This document shows positions 1 to 9,658 of a DNA stretch of 64,000 bases, piece by piece (within the stretch, counting starts at the first letter, position 1; each line of letters opens with the position of its first letter). The notes beneath the pieces are model-generated. The model worked only from the letters and a program-made list of their open reading frames with translations. It did not search any database and had not been told where the DNA came from. The DNA is from CAWGMT01 sp963823675 (GTDB lineage Bacteria; Planctomycetota; Planctomycetia; Isosphaerales; Isosphaeraceae). The position numbers were made by a program, and so were the translations under genes. The stretch covers positions 1-64,000 of the forward strand of contig CAWGMT010000010.1 in assembly GCA_963823675.1 (NCBI GenBank), given 5' to 3'.

Positions 1-324
1 TCGTGTCAGAAACCGAAAGACAACTTTTTGCGACAGCGCCCAGACACCTTATGCGTTCGCTGGCACCTCATGCGTTCGCCAGGACTGATTTCACTTCCGT
101 GTCCAACTCGGGCGCCTCGGCACCGAAGCGAATGGCTACGGTCAACGGGTTCCGACTCATTTCGTGTTCAGGAAGTCGGCACAACGGACCTGGCGCAACG
201 CATAGGTTTCTGTGATATCATCGCTTCCACTCGGCGCGCCGGTCCGCCGAGCTTGGCGTTTGTCGGCGGAGGAATTCTCGAATTTCTCCTCCGATCGTTG
301 CCTGATGGCGAAGCTGGGGACCGA

Positions 325-782
325 TCAGGAAGTGATCGACTGCCACAGCCGCGCGTCGATTCCTGGGAATCTCGAGAGATGACGGGGGTTGTTCGTCGCG
401 ATCGTGACAATGTCGCCCGCATCGGCCGCAAGGAGCGTTTGTGCCGCGAGGATCGCGTCTCCGTCGAGGGCCGCTGGGTGAGCCGTCGTCAAACCCGCGT
501 TTCGGACTGCCGCGCATAGCGAGGCTGCCTTGTCGAGCGCGGCTTGAGCAATCGGGTCGAATTCAAAGCCGGCGCGTACCGCGTCGAGCCGGTGGAGGCC
601 CGAGGTTTTGCGGGCGCGGATCAACTCGCGTCGGAGCTCGTAATCTGCGATGCCTGGGACGATCACACGGATGCTCGCCGCCAGGAGGGACTGTGCCCAC
701 TGCCGACACGCCTGGGCCTCCGGCTTCGCTCGCGGATGGGTCAACAATCCCCGGTTCCGGTGTCGAGCACGACAAGCCTCAT
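325..782 (-). pseudogene. VapC-like PIN-domain toxin, frameshifted near its start
   Basis: This is a PIN-domain ribonuclease of a type II toxin-antitoxin pair. The natural start is the ATG at 782, which overlaps the stop of the upstream antitoxin by four bases (ATGA). It reads MRLVVLDTG, with the first PIN acidic residue, and then hits a stop. The rest of the domain continues in another frame from about 765 to 325: GLLTHPRAKPEAQ, a YELRRELIR helix, LDGDAILAAQTLL, and a TNNPRHLSRF end. The gene therefore has one apparent frameshift within 20 bases of the start. The remaining acidic residues of the fold are visible, so either the shift is a sequencing error or the toxin is dead. The VapC assignment comes from length, motif order and the overlapping antitoxin gene. 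Confidence 0.72.
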
Positions 783-1006
783 GAGCCGAACCGCGGCCGG
801 TCCGACAACCGGTCTTCATCGACGACGCGCATGAGGTAATCGAGGGTCTCGCGCTGCTCAGTGTCGTCTCCGATTCCTGCGATGGCGTCGAGCGCCGCCA
901 GGGCCAAAGCGTTTCTCTCGCGGATCTCATTCTCGGTGAGTCGAACGGCCCGACCGAAATCGTCGAACGATCGCGGGGAGACCGCCATCGAGGGAGCCGT
1001 TGCCAT
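779..1006 (-). CDS. Antitoxin of the PIN toxin pair
   Basis: A 75-residue, charged, mostly helical protein (starting MATAPSMAVSPRS, ending DEDRLSDRPRFGS) lies immediately upstream of the PIN toxin, and its TGA overlaps the toxin ATG. The four-base overlap and the antitoxin-first order are typical of VapBC-like modules. Small proteins of this appearance (an RERNALALAAL-type helix followed by a helix ending in DEDRLSDR) recur upstream of PIN genes in planctomycetes, as far as I recall. I do not see a clear ribbon-helix-helix or AbrB signature, so the DNA-binding mode is not assigned. Expected role: neutralise the toxin and autorepress the operon. Confidence 0.6.
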   Translation of the reverse strand: MATAPSMAVSPRSFDDFGRAVRLTENEIRERNALALAALDAIAGIGDDTEQRETLDYLMRVVDEDRLSDRPRFGS

Positions 1007-1529
1007 GGTGAGTTCTCCGTCAGTACAGGACGTCAGGCGTCTGTCGCCCGGACATTTCGGTCGGGGTCCTTCGACTGGTGATCAACCTCCGGCCAGCCCG
1101 GTGGCCACGGAGCTGCCTCGCCTAGACAAGCCGGCGCCTGGTTTCTGGAACAACCCCACATCGTTCGCCAACTCCGCCGTGGATCCGTGCCGCCAATCAG
1201 CTTGAAGATCCCCCGAACCCTTGCGGGCTACCACCCCGCGAACGGTCCCGGGTTGCTTCCCGCAATCCATTTTACCTCTGATCGGTCCGGAAGTGGACGG
1301 GGGTGGCTCGATTTCTCGCTTAAAAACCGTTGCAGTGGACGCGCTGAACCTTGGCGCTACGTGGCTCAACGGTTCGCTCTCCCTCATCGGTGTGCGCCCT
1401 TTTCTGTGTCAAGGCGCCCGACAGCAGGGCGACGCGGCGATTGAGGCTGTTGAGCGCGTGCCTCCCCCCGATCAGTTGAGCGCTCGGCGATGAGGTTTCA
1501 AGTCCGATCGTTGGGGTCGAGTTGCACCC
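1007..1529. other. No gene recognised
   Basis: Only short overlapping frames without a recognisable domain are present between the antitoxin start and the first comM fragment. I see no convincing promoter, RNA or repeat here. Confidence 0.5.
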
Positions 1530-1895
1530 GGATGATTCACCACTCGTGCTCGTTTTTTTTCGTGGGATGTTTGTCTGATCGGGGCGCGGTAGACTGTTGT
1601 CAACCGCCAGGCGGTTTCTTGGCGGCACGACGGTGCGCCGCCGACCTGATCGAATTGGCCCCAGCGTGGACACGGCTGATGCATGCTCGCGAAGCTCGCC
1701 TCGAATGCCCTCGTTGGAATTGATGCCATGCCCGTCGAAGTGGAAGTCAACGTCTCGTTCTCGTCGGCGCCCAAAGACGATCCTGGTCGGACTGGCGGAA
1801 ACGGCCGTCAAGGTGAGCACGCACCGGGTCGAGCGTGCGATTGTCAACTCGGGATACCGCCGGCCGATCGATCGGGTCGTCATCAATCTGGCGCC
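1530..1895 (+). pseudogene. comM 5' fragment A (upstream region plus about 70 codons)
   Basis: This stretch matches the intact comM locus from about 28900 to 29264: the non-coding upstream region (including the shared TAGACTGTTGTC segment), the ATG at 1683 and the first 70 or so codons (MLAKLAS and the following YifB N-terminal domain). A one-base insertion in the codons after SSAP (cccaaagacg against cccaagacg) breaks the frame. Similarity stops abruptly at about 1895, right after ctggcgcc. The next part of the gene reappears 21 kb away at 23252 (fragment B). So this is a truncated gene whose right edge coincides with the left edge of an accessory island. Confidence 0.85.
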
Positions 1896-2587
1896 AGCGA
1901 GACTGACCGCGGAACTATCTTTCCCAGTATCGCCATCCACCCCAGAATTCCAAATGCGTGAAATTGATACTACTAGCTATGGTAGAGTGAATAATTCTGG
2001 CTACGTAATGTCTGGCCGCTGCTCGCGGAGTCTGCCTCGAACCCTCCAAACCTGACCTGACCCCGTGTCAAACATGGTCGCCGTTTCCACTGCGATGAGG
2101 GTCTCGATGTTCGACGGACCCATTTGGGACGCGACGTAGGCGCGAACCCTTGAGGCACCTTAAGACAATGAGCCTCTGCCCTTCGTGTCTTGCGCGATAC
2201 CGTCCCACCTTACCCAAGCCTCAACCGCGTGCCAGTCATGCGTCGTCGCTCAAACCGAAGCGCGCAAACGTGTCTGGAATCCGGACAAGCCGTCCCGCGC
2301 CCCCAGTGGGCCAGTGAATCCTTCTCCACTGTCCCAGCTTTGTCTAGGCACCGTCCGATAATTGCAGCTTATGTTCGGTCGGCTTTGACCGTGGCGGCTG
2401 CGTCGCCCGTGACGGCCCTCTCGGGCGCAGGTGGCCTCTTGTCCGAGTACCGTCGTTATGTTTGCTCGTGTCCGAATGTGGCAGTTCTGACGCCTGTGAC
2501 GTCGGTTGTTCGGCCGTAATGACCGGACCGAGCGATTCGGCAGTGGCCGGCCGTTCGAGCCGCCGAATCGCCCGTACGATATATGCA
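1896..2587. other. Island left end, no gene recognised
   Basis: About 690 bases between comM fragment A and the flavoprotein gene. The first 100 bases are clearly more AT-rich than the surroundings. I see no integrase, inverted terminal repeat or convincing coding region. Confidence 0.45.
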
Positions 2588-3771
2588 TTAGGGAGATTTT
2601 CTCTCGGAACGTTTTCTTCTTTGCCAGAACGTCGAGTCCGGCCAGCGTCGCTCCCGATCGTAGTAGTCGAAAAAGCCTCTCAGATAGTGGGAGAATCGAT
2701 CGCGGATGTTTGCTGCATAAATGCGATGAGCTTCGTCGGAGCGCGCGACGTTGCCAAACGCGGCCTCCGCAGCGGACTTGCCCGATTCGAGGGCCTGACA
2801 GATTCCCTGCGAGCAAAGGGGATCGAGGGAGCAGCCGGCGTCTCCGATCGCGAGCCAATCGGACCCTGCCACCGGCTCCGCCAGCGTCGTCGCCGCGCGA
2901 ACCGGTCGCGGTGTGCCGAGTAGCCTTCCTCCGAGAAGTCGTTGGGAAGTCATGGGTGCCATTCTCGAAAGGGCAGCCCACCGCTCCAGCCACGAATTGG
3001 ACCCGCGCCGCCAGAGATCCGAGTCGGTCATGTAGGTGGCCAAGAGCTTGCCGTCTGGCAAGGGGGCCGAGTACCACCAGCCCTCCGGAGCGGCCTCGAT
3101 CCAGGTGCGAGAGTCTTCTGCAGGCGCGTGACATTCGTATAAGGCGACGACACCGATGAGCCGGTCGAATACGCGTCGCGCCCGGGTTGGCCGGCCCGCC
3201 CAGTTGGCGCACCCCGTGGCGTCGATGAGTAGCCGAGCCTCAACCTCGAATCTGCCGCATACCGGTCCATCGGCTTCAACTCGCCAGATCGGCTGCGGCG
3301 GCTGACCGCGCACGCAGGATCGCAGAATGGCACCGGTGATGACCGACGCACCCGCGACGACCGCGGCGTCCCCGAGCATTGCGTCGAATCGGCGTCGGTC
3401 AAGGTGCCAGCCGTCACCGTGGGGGTCGAACAGGAAGTCGTTTTCATACGGCTTGGTTGCTCCCCAGGCCGAGACAATGCCGGGAGTGGGCCGATGGCCG
3501 TCGTCAACGAATCGGTCCCAGACCCCGAGGTCTTGCAGCAAGACTCGCGCGTAGGGGGGCAGTGTCTCTCCGACGCGGAATCCCTCATACCGTGATCGCT
3601 CGAGTACGACAACCGAGAGCCCTGCCTGCGCGAGCCGCAGCGCAGCAGCGCAGCCCGCAGGGCCGCCTCCGACGACGAGAACATCCAAAACGGAAGAGGT
3701 TTGTGGCGGACTACAACGAGGACCAAGTGTTTCGCCCTCAACGAGGCCCGAAACCTCGCTCTGTCTCGACA
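2588..3771 (-). CDS. LodB-like FAD-dependent oxidoreductase (partner of the CTQ oxidase)
   Basis: A flavoprotein of about 394 residues with an N-terminal Rossmann dinucleotide-binding motif (LDVLVVGGGPAG, residues 29-40), a central RVGETLPPYARVLLQ segment and a C-terminal FAD motif (DWLAIGDAGCSLDPLCSQGI). This is the layout of the tryptophan-halogenase/geranylgeranyl-reductase superfamily that contains LodB. LodB-type proteins are required to form the cysteine tryptophylquinone cofactor of LodA-type oxidases. The gene overlaps the end of the LodA-like gene by about 34 bases, so the two are co-transcribed and presumably translationally coupled. I chose the ATG at 3771 (MSRQSEVSG) because it keeps the overlap short; upstream starts lie deep in lodA. 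No halogenase-specific lysine motif is obvious, so a maturation role is favoured. Confidence 0.82.
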
Positions 3772-5351
3772 TAGCCCTCAGTCCCATCCGGAAGTTTCGC
3801 CTTGATGACAACGCCGAGCATATCCCAGCGATCGACCATGTCCCGCCCACCAGCAATAGGCGTCGCCCAGTCGACCATGCCTGCCGCACCCGCTGCCGAC
3901 GAGGCCGAACCTACGTCCGCGAAGACCTCATTCGGTCGCTGCGCAGGCCACCAATGTAAGTTGTGCGTCTGACCAGCCAGTTGTTCCGTCGCGCAGTCGA
4001 TGAAATCCGCCTGCCAGGGAAGGGCCATGCTCTGGGTAAGTCCACCCGGTTCGACCTTGGAGTGATCGATCCGAAATAGCTCGCCAGCCATGTAGATATC
4101 TGTGCGCATTCTTCGGCCGAGCTCGATCCCAGGGTAGAACGCGCCGCCGACGCAGGCTTGAAGCACGATCCGTGTGAGTTTGTCGGGCAATTCCTCGGCG
4201 GGACCGGCGGCGGCAGTCGTGATGAACAAATCCACGGACCACGCCTTGAGCATGCCGTATTGCAGCGCTGTCATGGGCAGGGGGAGGCTGTCGGTAGGGT
4301 AGCCGTCGGCAAACAGCCAGGGCATCCGTGGCTTGGGGTTCTGCGGCGAACCGCCGGGGTCACGGAGCATCCGGAAAATCCTCACGCGGGCATTGGAATT
4401 CACGCCGGGCGTTGAGAGATCGCCGAACAGCGCTCGATCGTCAAAGTTCCCCAAGCCGCCCGGCCCGTGACCCGTGTACGCATCCTGGTTGACCCAGCGG
4501 TATCCGAGTACCCGGTCGAGGATCGGCTTGATATCGCGGTCGTACGCGGGTTTCGCGGGCGGGACGTAGAGCTTGCGCGTGACGCCCAGGTCCAAGAGCA
4601 CGTCGAGAAGCGTAATCAGATTGTTGATGCCCGGCGCGTAATCGGGCTGACAGCAGGCAACCCAAGCAGGCTTGATTTGCGCCGGTCCGACGTTGGTCCC
4701 GTCCGCCAACCGGATGGCGACCGATACCGGGCCGTCGGCCGTGTCGTCGAACCAGTTGTCGCTGTCGGCAAAGTCAGTCAGGGGGGAGCCTGAAGGTACC
4801 GAGTCGGAATGTCCCCTGGCGGGAACGACCACCAGTCGACCAGACCCGTCGGTGTAAATCGCGCCCAGGTCAACTGGGGCTCCGCGGAATCTGCCGCCGT
4901 TGAGCGTAAGGCGCGGCTGGTTGGCGCCTGTGAGCGATTTTGGTCCTGGGTCGATGATCAGGCTCGCGTCGGTGCCCGGATTGCCCGTGGCGTTGTTGCG
5001 GCGCTTGGTTGGATCGGTATTCACGGTCCCGGTGCCTGGGGGAAAGATGAATCGTGGCGCGGCCGCTTTCCGGTTGACGAGATGGACCGTCCAGGAAAGG
5101 CTGGCCTTGTCGGCGGTCATCTCTTCCGGCGTGGCGACGAGCTTCCCTTGGTCGTCGCGCTCGCACCGAAAGACACGAAACCGGGCAGCCTGCCTGAGCA
5201 GTTTCTTGTCCGAAGTCTGGTCCCGCCGACTTGATGGCTCGGCTACGTCAGGATCGTACCCGATGAAGTGGTCGTCGCTCCCTGGGGCCACGCTGCTGCC
5301 GACCCGGGCGATGCCAATGGCGGGATGGATTTCGTAAAAACTGTTCGCCAT
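3738..5351 (-). CDS. LodA/GoxA-family quinoprotein amino-acid oxidase (copy 1)
   Basis: A 537-residue protein beginning MANSFYEIHPAIGIARVGSS, the hallmark N-terminus of LodA-like oxidases that carry a cysteine tryptophylquinone (CTQ) cofactor. Known members oxidise lysine (LodA) or glycine (GoxA) and release hydrogen peroxide, which makes some of them antimicrobial. The PWQADFxxC motif gives Cys453 as the likely CTQ cysteine. Tryptophan candidates are Trp467/468 (WWPAQRP) and Trp509 (DRWDMLG); the Cys516/Trp581 spacing of Marinomonas LodA favours the latter. No signal peptide is visible, as in the family. The start at 5351 follows a GGAG about nine bases upstream. The paired flavoprotein gene follows directly. 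The substrate cannot be predicted from sequence. Confidence 0.88.
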   Translation of the reverse strand: MANSFYEIHPAIGIARVGSSVAPGSDDHFIGYDPDVAEPSSRRDQTSDKKLLRQAARFRVFRCERDDQGKLVATPEEMTADKASLSWTVHLVNRKAAAPRFIFPPGTGTVNTDPTKRRNNATGNPGTDASLIIDPGPKSLTGANQPRLTLNGGRFRGAPVDLGAIYTDGSGRLVVVPARGHSDSVPSGSPLTDFADSDNWFDDTADGPVSVAIRLADGTNVGPAQIKPAWVACCQPDYAPGINNLITLLDVLLDLGVTRKLYVPPAKPAYDRDIKPILDRVLGYRWVNQDAYTGHGPGGLGNFDDRALFGDLSTPGVNSNARVRIFRMLRDPGGSPQNPKPRMPWLFADGYPTDSLPLPMTALQYGMLKAWSVDLFITTAAAGPAEELPDKLTRIVLQACVGGAFYPGIELGRRMRTDIYMAGELFRIDHSKVEPGGLTQSMALPWQADFIDCATEQLAGQTHNLHWWPAQRPNEVFADVGSASSAAGAAGMVDWATPIAGGRDMVDRWDMLGVVIKAKLPDGTEGYVETERGFGPR

Positions 5352-5776
5352 AATCGAAACTCCATGGAATGGGTTCAAGTTGGCCGCCGTCGGGGCTGAA
5401 GGCGGTTTCCCTGTTCACCAACGGAGCGGTCGCTGCACCCTTTCTCGAGGTCTGGTTACGGCTCAGGAGCGGGACCCCGCACCACACGGCGACGACCCTT
5501 GAACATGCGCGACGCGCGACGTTTCCGGTTCTCCGCCAGGGACTTGCAAGATATGGTTGGCGATGAATAGCCTTGAATGCAACAAGAAAATCGAAGGGAC
5601 TCACATTTCGGCCTTGCTGACAAGGCCCGTGTCATGATTTATGGTCGCGGATCATACTCCTGTCAACGTAGCCTGTTGGTGCTTCCCGAGCGCGACCCTT
5701 CACGAAAAGTTCGCCGGTGCTCGGAAAGACGACTGTCCACGTCCCGATCAGGGTTTCCAAACCGTGGGAGGTAGCG
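5352..5776. promoter_or_regulatory. Divergent intergenic region with a 7-bp hairpin
   Basis: About 425 bases separate the divergent LodA-like and M4 protease genes, so both promoters should lie here. A perfect small hairpin (GGCCTTG, loop CTGA, CAAGGCC) sits at 5610-5627. I cannot assign -35/-10 boxes with confidence. The hairpin could be an operator or an attenuator, or chance. Confidence 0.35.
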
Positions 5777-7546
5777 ATGGCTGCTCCTTTCTTGAATGTG
5801 CGATATCTGGCGACGCGTGGGCAGCCAGCCACGGAAGGTGCGACGCGGGCTACGGGTGCCACGAGGGGAGCTGTGCCACCGAGAAAGAATCTCGGAAGCT
5901 TCGAGGCGGCCGCGCGTTACTACCTGGAACAACATTTCGCCCAGGATCTCCGCCCGGCCGTTCGAAGCCTGACCACGCCCGACCGCCCCGAGGTCGTACC
6001 CGATCTCAACCTCAAGCGCGCTCAAGAGATGCCAAAGTCGAACAACACGCTTGTCGTCTTCGAACAACGGCGGCTCTCGGTGCCGATTTTCGGCTCGAAT
6101 GCGGTCGTCGAACTCGATAAAAAGAAGCAACTCATCTCACTCGATGCCGACATTGCTGAGGTGGGCGAGGTCTCTGCGGTGCCCGCGATCGATCAGCCGC
6201 GCGCCCTCGGGAAGATCGCCGAGTACTGCGGCGTCTCTCGCGACGAAGTACAGGTCGACGAACCGGCCAGCCTGGTCTTCTTCCACCGCGATTCCACCAA
6301 CACGTGGCACCTTGCCTTCCATTTTAGAAACGTGCCGCACGCCCCGCCCTTGCCCAGAGGATCCAGCGTTCCGCCCCCTCCGTGCCATCTCGCCGGGTCG
6401 TCGCTCCGGGATTCGTTCCCGCGTTTCGACTACCTGGTTGACGCTCACGACGGCCAAGTTCTGTTCTCATACAGCGCTGCCCCGTCCTGCACACCCACCC
6501 AGCTCAAAGGGTACGATGAGCTCGGAACGCTCCAGAAATTCTGGGGCCGGGAAGAGGGCGGCAGTTTCCTGTTCGAAGACCCGGTTCGAAATATCAAGAC
6601 CTACGACCTCAATCAGGCCGCCGCTGGAAGTGATCCACCCCCCAATCCGATCAAGGTCAACGAGTCGAGTCTGGGGCAGAAGTTTCCGGCAGCCGTCTCT
6701 GCCCACGCCAATGCGACCAAAGTCTACAAGTTCCTGAATAGCGTCCTGAACCGCAAGGGGATCGATGGCAAAGGCATGGAGCTGGTCTCACTGATCAATT
6801 GCACTGACCCTAAATCGACAAGCGCCAATCCTCGCCGCTGGAGCAACGCCCAGTGGTTCAATGGCCGGATGTGGTATGGCGAGACACAGGTCAATGGTAA
6901 ACCTCAGAGCTACGCCTGCAAGCTTGACATCATCGCACACGAGTTGACTCACGGTGTCACGGAATTTACCGCGAATCTCATCTACGACGGACAATCTGGC
7001 GCGCTCAACGAGTCGTTCAGCGACATCTTCGGCGTGATCATCAACAACTGGGACGCAAAGGGTTCGAAAAACGTCGAGAATTGGGAGTGGGAGATCGGCA
7101 AAGGGCTGGGCAAGCCGGGCGAAGACGGCTCGCCCCGCCCCCTGAGGGATTTGAAAGACCCTTCGCGGATCGAATTCTTCGCGAAGACCGAGGCGACCAA
7201 GAATGTCCCTAATCATTACCCCGCCCGGTTTGCCGATTATTTCGACCCGTCGAAATATGGTTGGGGGAATTGGGACGGCGGCGGAGTCCACATCAACAGC
7301 AATATTCATAATAAGGCCGCCTACCTCGTCCTCACCGGTCAGGGAGCCGACAAGGCACCGCTGATCGACGCCGAGGATGTCGCGGTTCTTTACTACCACT
7401 GCTTGATCCGACTCAGCAAACTCGCCGATTTCGCCAAGGTCAAGCAGGTGTTGCTCGACGTCGCTGCTATCTACTTCTCAGGTGACGCCCAGCTCGAACT
7501 CAAGCTCGAGCATATCCGCGGAGCCTACAAAGAAGTCGGTCTGTAA
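5777..7546 (+). CDS. Thermolysin-like (M4) zinc metalloprotease without a visible signal peptide
   Basis: A 589-residue M4 peptidase. Residues about 40-240 resemble the FTP/PepSY propeptide of thermolysin-like zymogens, and the rest is the catalytic region. The zinc site is complete: HELTH at 388-392, and the third ligand Glu412 in ALNESFSD, with the same 20-residue spacing from the second His as in thermolysin. The downstream GGVHINSNIHNKAAY carries the His expected to stabilise the transition state. The start at 5777 has a GGGAGGT sequence just upstream. The N-terminus (MAAPFLNVRYLATRG) is not a Sec signal, unlike most M4 enzymes, so the protease may stay inside, leave by another route or be released by lysis. 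It is the first gene of a tight three-gene operon with an unknown protein and a CHAT protease. Confidence 0.92.
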   Translation: MAAPFLNVRYLATRGQPATEGATRATGATRGAVPPRKNLGSFEAAARYYLEQHFAQDLRPAVRSLTTPDRPEVVPDLNLKRAQEMPKSNNTLVVFEQRRLSVPIFGSNAVVELDKKKQLISLDADIAEVGEVSAVPAIDQPRALGKIAEYCGVSRDEVQVDEPASLVFFHRDSTNTWHLAFHFRNVPHAPPLPRGSSVPPPPCHLAGSSLRDSFPRFDYLVDAHDGQVLFSYSAAPSCTPTQLKGYDELGTLQKFWGREEGGSFLFEDPVRNIKTYDLNQAAAGSDPPPNPIKVNESSLGQKFPAAVSAHANATKVYKFLNSVLNRKGIDGKGMELVSLINCTDPKSTSANPRRWSNAQWFNGRMWYGETQVNGKPQSYACKLDIIAHELTHGVTEFTANLIYDGQSGALNESFSDIFGVIINNWDAKGSKNVENWEWEIGKGLGKPGEDGSPRPLRDLKDPSRIEFFAKTEATKNVPNHYPARFADYFDPSKYGWGNWDGGGVHINSNIHNKAAYLVLTGQGADKAPLIDAEDVAVLYYHCLIRLSKLADFAKVKQVLLDVAAIYFSGDAQLELKLEHIRGAYKEVGL

Positions 7547-7560
7547 CATGAGGTGACGCC

Positions 7561-8283
7561 GTGACAATCCTCCAGGTTCTCTTGTTTCGCAACACAGAAT
7601 CGTCCCGCGAGCTGGGCCCCGCCTTATGGGCCGCGACCAAGGAGGTCGAGTCGCTTTTCAATCTCGATCAGCCGCGCATGACGTTTCGCCGCGCCTACCT
7701 TGCGTTGGATGTCCCCGTGGCGATCCGGGGCGAAGTGGAAGGGGATCTCCCCGCGATCAAGAGGGCACTCGAGGACACCCAGCGCTGGGATCAAACACGC
7801 GGTAAGTTCAACCGCACCTACGACCAGGACCAGCTCGCGGCTTTCGCCCGGGAAGTGCTCGGCGACCGCGCCGCCGCCGATTTCTTGACCCTGATAACCG
7901 ACGTGGAGATCACACCGCCCCGAGGGTGGCGCTACATCATCTGGGACGGCTACCCGAATGGCTCGGTTGTCTCTCTCGCCCCGATCGATCCGGAGTACTG
8001 GGGCATTCGAGATCCGCAAAGAACGATGACGATCAAGCAACGACTCCGGGCGGCCTGCTGCTCGATCGTCGGCGCCTGCGTGGGCCTCGGAGAATGCGTC
8101 AATGCCCGGTGCTTTCGTTACAACAACGTAGATTCCGTCACGGTGCTCGACCAGATGGTGTACCTGGGTGGCGAGCACAAGGTCACGGGGCTCACCCGCC
8201 GCGGTTTCGCGACCACGGCTACTGATCCGGCCGCGACGCAGGAAATAATCCAATATCCGACATCGATGGAAGCTGGTGACTGA
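7561..8283 (+). CDS. Unknown 240-residue protein between the M4 and CHAT proteases
   Basis: I do not recognise the family. The GTG start at 7561 lies 14 bases after the protease stop and is preceded by a GAGGTGA ribosome-binding sequence. The 3' end overlaps the start of the CHAT gene. The protein has no signal peptide or membrane segment. A region at about residues 165-185 is rich in cysteine (CCSIVGACVGLGECVNARC), suggesting metal binding or disulphides. It contains a WRYIIWDGYP segment. Position and tight spacing suggest it acts with the two proteases, for example as a substrate, inhibitor or adaptor, but nothing in the sequence proves this. Confidence 0.7.
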   Translation: MTILQVLLFRNTESSRELGPALWAATKEVESLFNLDQPRMTFRRAYLALDVPVAIRGEVEGDLPAIKRALEDTQRWDQTRGKFNRTYDQDQLAAFAREVLGDRAAADFLTLITDVEITPPRGWRYIIWDGYPNGSVVSLAPIDPEYWGIRDPQRTMTIKQRLRAACCSIVGACVGLGECVNARCFRYNNVDSVTVLDQMVYLGGEHKVTGLTRRGFATTATDPAATQEIIQYPTSMEAGD

Positions 8284-8284
8284 G

Positions 8285-9547
8285 ATGAGCGCGGACAAGC
8301 TCGTCTACCGCCTGGAATGGGACGCCGGCCCGGGTGCTCAGATCGAGGTCTTCAGCCCCGAGAGTAAGAACGCGTCGCTTTACCAGATCAAGTACATCCC
8401 GCCGCTACGGTCGGCGATCCGGCCCCCGGTGGACGTGAGGCCCCTGGGTCCCAAAGAACTCGAGCCGATCGATGAGATGCTCGACACGTTCGTCGCGTCG
8501 TCTCTCAAACCGGGCGGCCGTGGTCCGGACGGAGCCGGGCACGCACCGGCGGCCAATCTGGACGCCGGGCTTCAGGAGCTCGGTGGTCTCCTATACGACC
8601 TGATCGTCCCCAGGGCGGTTCAGGCGGACCTGCGTCCCACCGGAGTCTTCCTCGAGTTCGGCATGGACCAGGGCTTACTGCGTTATCCCTGGGAGCTGAT
8701 GCACGACGGCAGCGACTTCCTTTGCATGAAACATGCATTCGGACGATTCGTCAACAGTACAACGCCGATCCCCTCGGATACCAGCCCGCATAGCTTGTGG
8801 GATGCAAAGCCCCAGGAAATTTCGGTCCTGTTGGTGTCCGTCTCCAAGCCTGAGCCGCGAGATGGACAGGAATTCCCGGAGATCCCTTACGTCCGGGAGG
8901 AGGCGGAGAAGATCGCCGAAACACTCACCGACATTCCGGGAGTGAAGATCGAGTGGCTCCCCGAGGAGAAGGCTGTATTCGGCGACGTCGTCAAGAAGCT
9001 CCGCAAGAACCGTTACGATATCGTCCACTTCTGCGGCCACGCGTACTCCAATGCCGCCAAGCCCGAACAGAGCAGCCTAGTGCTGCACAACAGGTCGTTG
9101 ACGACCGGTACGATTGTCGTCACCTTCGCGAAGAACCGGCCCACGATTTGTTTCATCAACGCCTGTGAATCGGCCACGAGCCTCGAAGGGAAAGATCGGT
9201 TCAACGTCTACGGGCTGGCCGGGGCCTTCCTTGAAGCGGGCTCTTACCTAATTGGAAGCCGCTGGAGAATCCTCGACGCGGCTGCTTCGGTCTTCGCTCC
9301 GGAATTTTATTCGCGCTTTCTCGGTGATGGGGATCCGTTAGGCCTCGCGGTCCGCAAGGCGCGCCAGCTCTGCCTGAAGAATCAGCCCAACGATTTCGCC
9401 TGGGCGTCTTACGTCTTCTACGGCGACCCGCGTGTCTGCTTCCGAGCTGGCTCAAAGAGCGGTCCTCCTGAACTGAACGGAGGGCAGATTCCCGGGCCCG
9501 GCGAGATAGGTCAGAGTATCGATGTAGGGAAGGTTGACTCCCGCTGA
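8285..9547 (+). CDS. CHAT-domain caspase-like cysteine protease
   Basis: A 420-residue protein whose C-terminal half is a CHAT (caspase HetF-associated with TPRs) domain. The dyad is visible: His252 in IVHFCGHA and Cys294 in CFINACES, in the usual order and spacing. The N-terminal 120 residues show no TPRs and may be a sensor or prodomain. LLYDLIVP and MDQGLLRYPWELMHD are the common CHAT lead-in (here with LRYPWELMHD in place of the usual lPWElL). The start could be the GTG at 8276 or the ATG at 8285; both overlap or touch the preceding gene, showing translational coupling. The gene ends inside a long hairpin at 9527-9583. CHAT proteases are often triggered effectors in bacterial immunity or cell death, a role that is only inferred here. 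Confidence 0.9.
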   Translation: MSADKLVYRLEWDAGPGAQIEVFSPESKNASLYQIKYIPPLRSAIRPPVDVRPLGPKELEPIDEMLDTFVASSLKPGGRGPDGAGHAPAANLDAGLQELGGLLYDLIVPRAVQADLRPTGVFLEFGMDQGLLRYPWELMHDGSDFLCMKHAFGRFVNSTTPIPSDTSPHSLWDAKPQEISVLLVSVSKPEPRDGQEFPEIPYVREEAEKIAETLTDIPGVKIEWLPEEKAVFGDVVKKLRKNRYDIVHFCGHAYSNAAKPEQSSLVLHNRSLTTGTIVVTFAKNRPTICFINACESATSLEGKDRFNVYGLAGAFLEAGSYLIGSRWRILDAAASVFAPEFYSRFLGDGDPLGLAVRKARQLCLKNQPNDFAWASYVFYGDPRVCFRAGSKSGPPELNGGQIPGPGEIGQSIDVGKVDSR

Positions 9548-9583
9548 CGGCGTGAAAGCCGTTTGTCGGGAGTCAACCTTCCC
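9527..9583 (+). terminator. Nested hairpin at the end of the CHAT operon
   Basis: A perfect 17-bp inverted repeat (GGGAAGGTTGACTCCCG at 9527-9543, its complement at 9567-9583) encloses a second 5-bp stem (ACGGC/GCCGT). The left arm overlaps the last codons of the CHAT gene. There is no T-run after the stem, so it is either a non-canonical terminator, an mRNA 3'-end protector or a protein-binding site. Confidence 0.7.
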
Positions 9584-9658
9584 CTTGCATGGACCGCGAG
9601 CATAGGCGATCGTGTCGATTGAATCCGCGATATTGCTTCCGCGTATGAGGACCTGGCC

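Noticed and set aside
2588..3771. Reading the flavoprotein as a tryptophan halogenase
   Set aside because: It belongs to the same superfamily, but its overlap with a LodA-like gene and the second identical pairing fit a CTQ-maturation protein better; the halogenase lysine motif is not evident.
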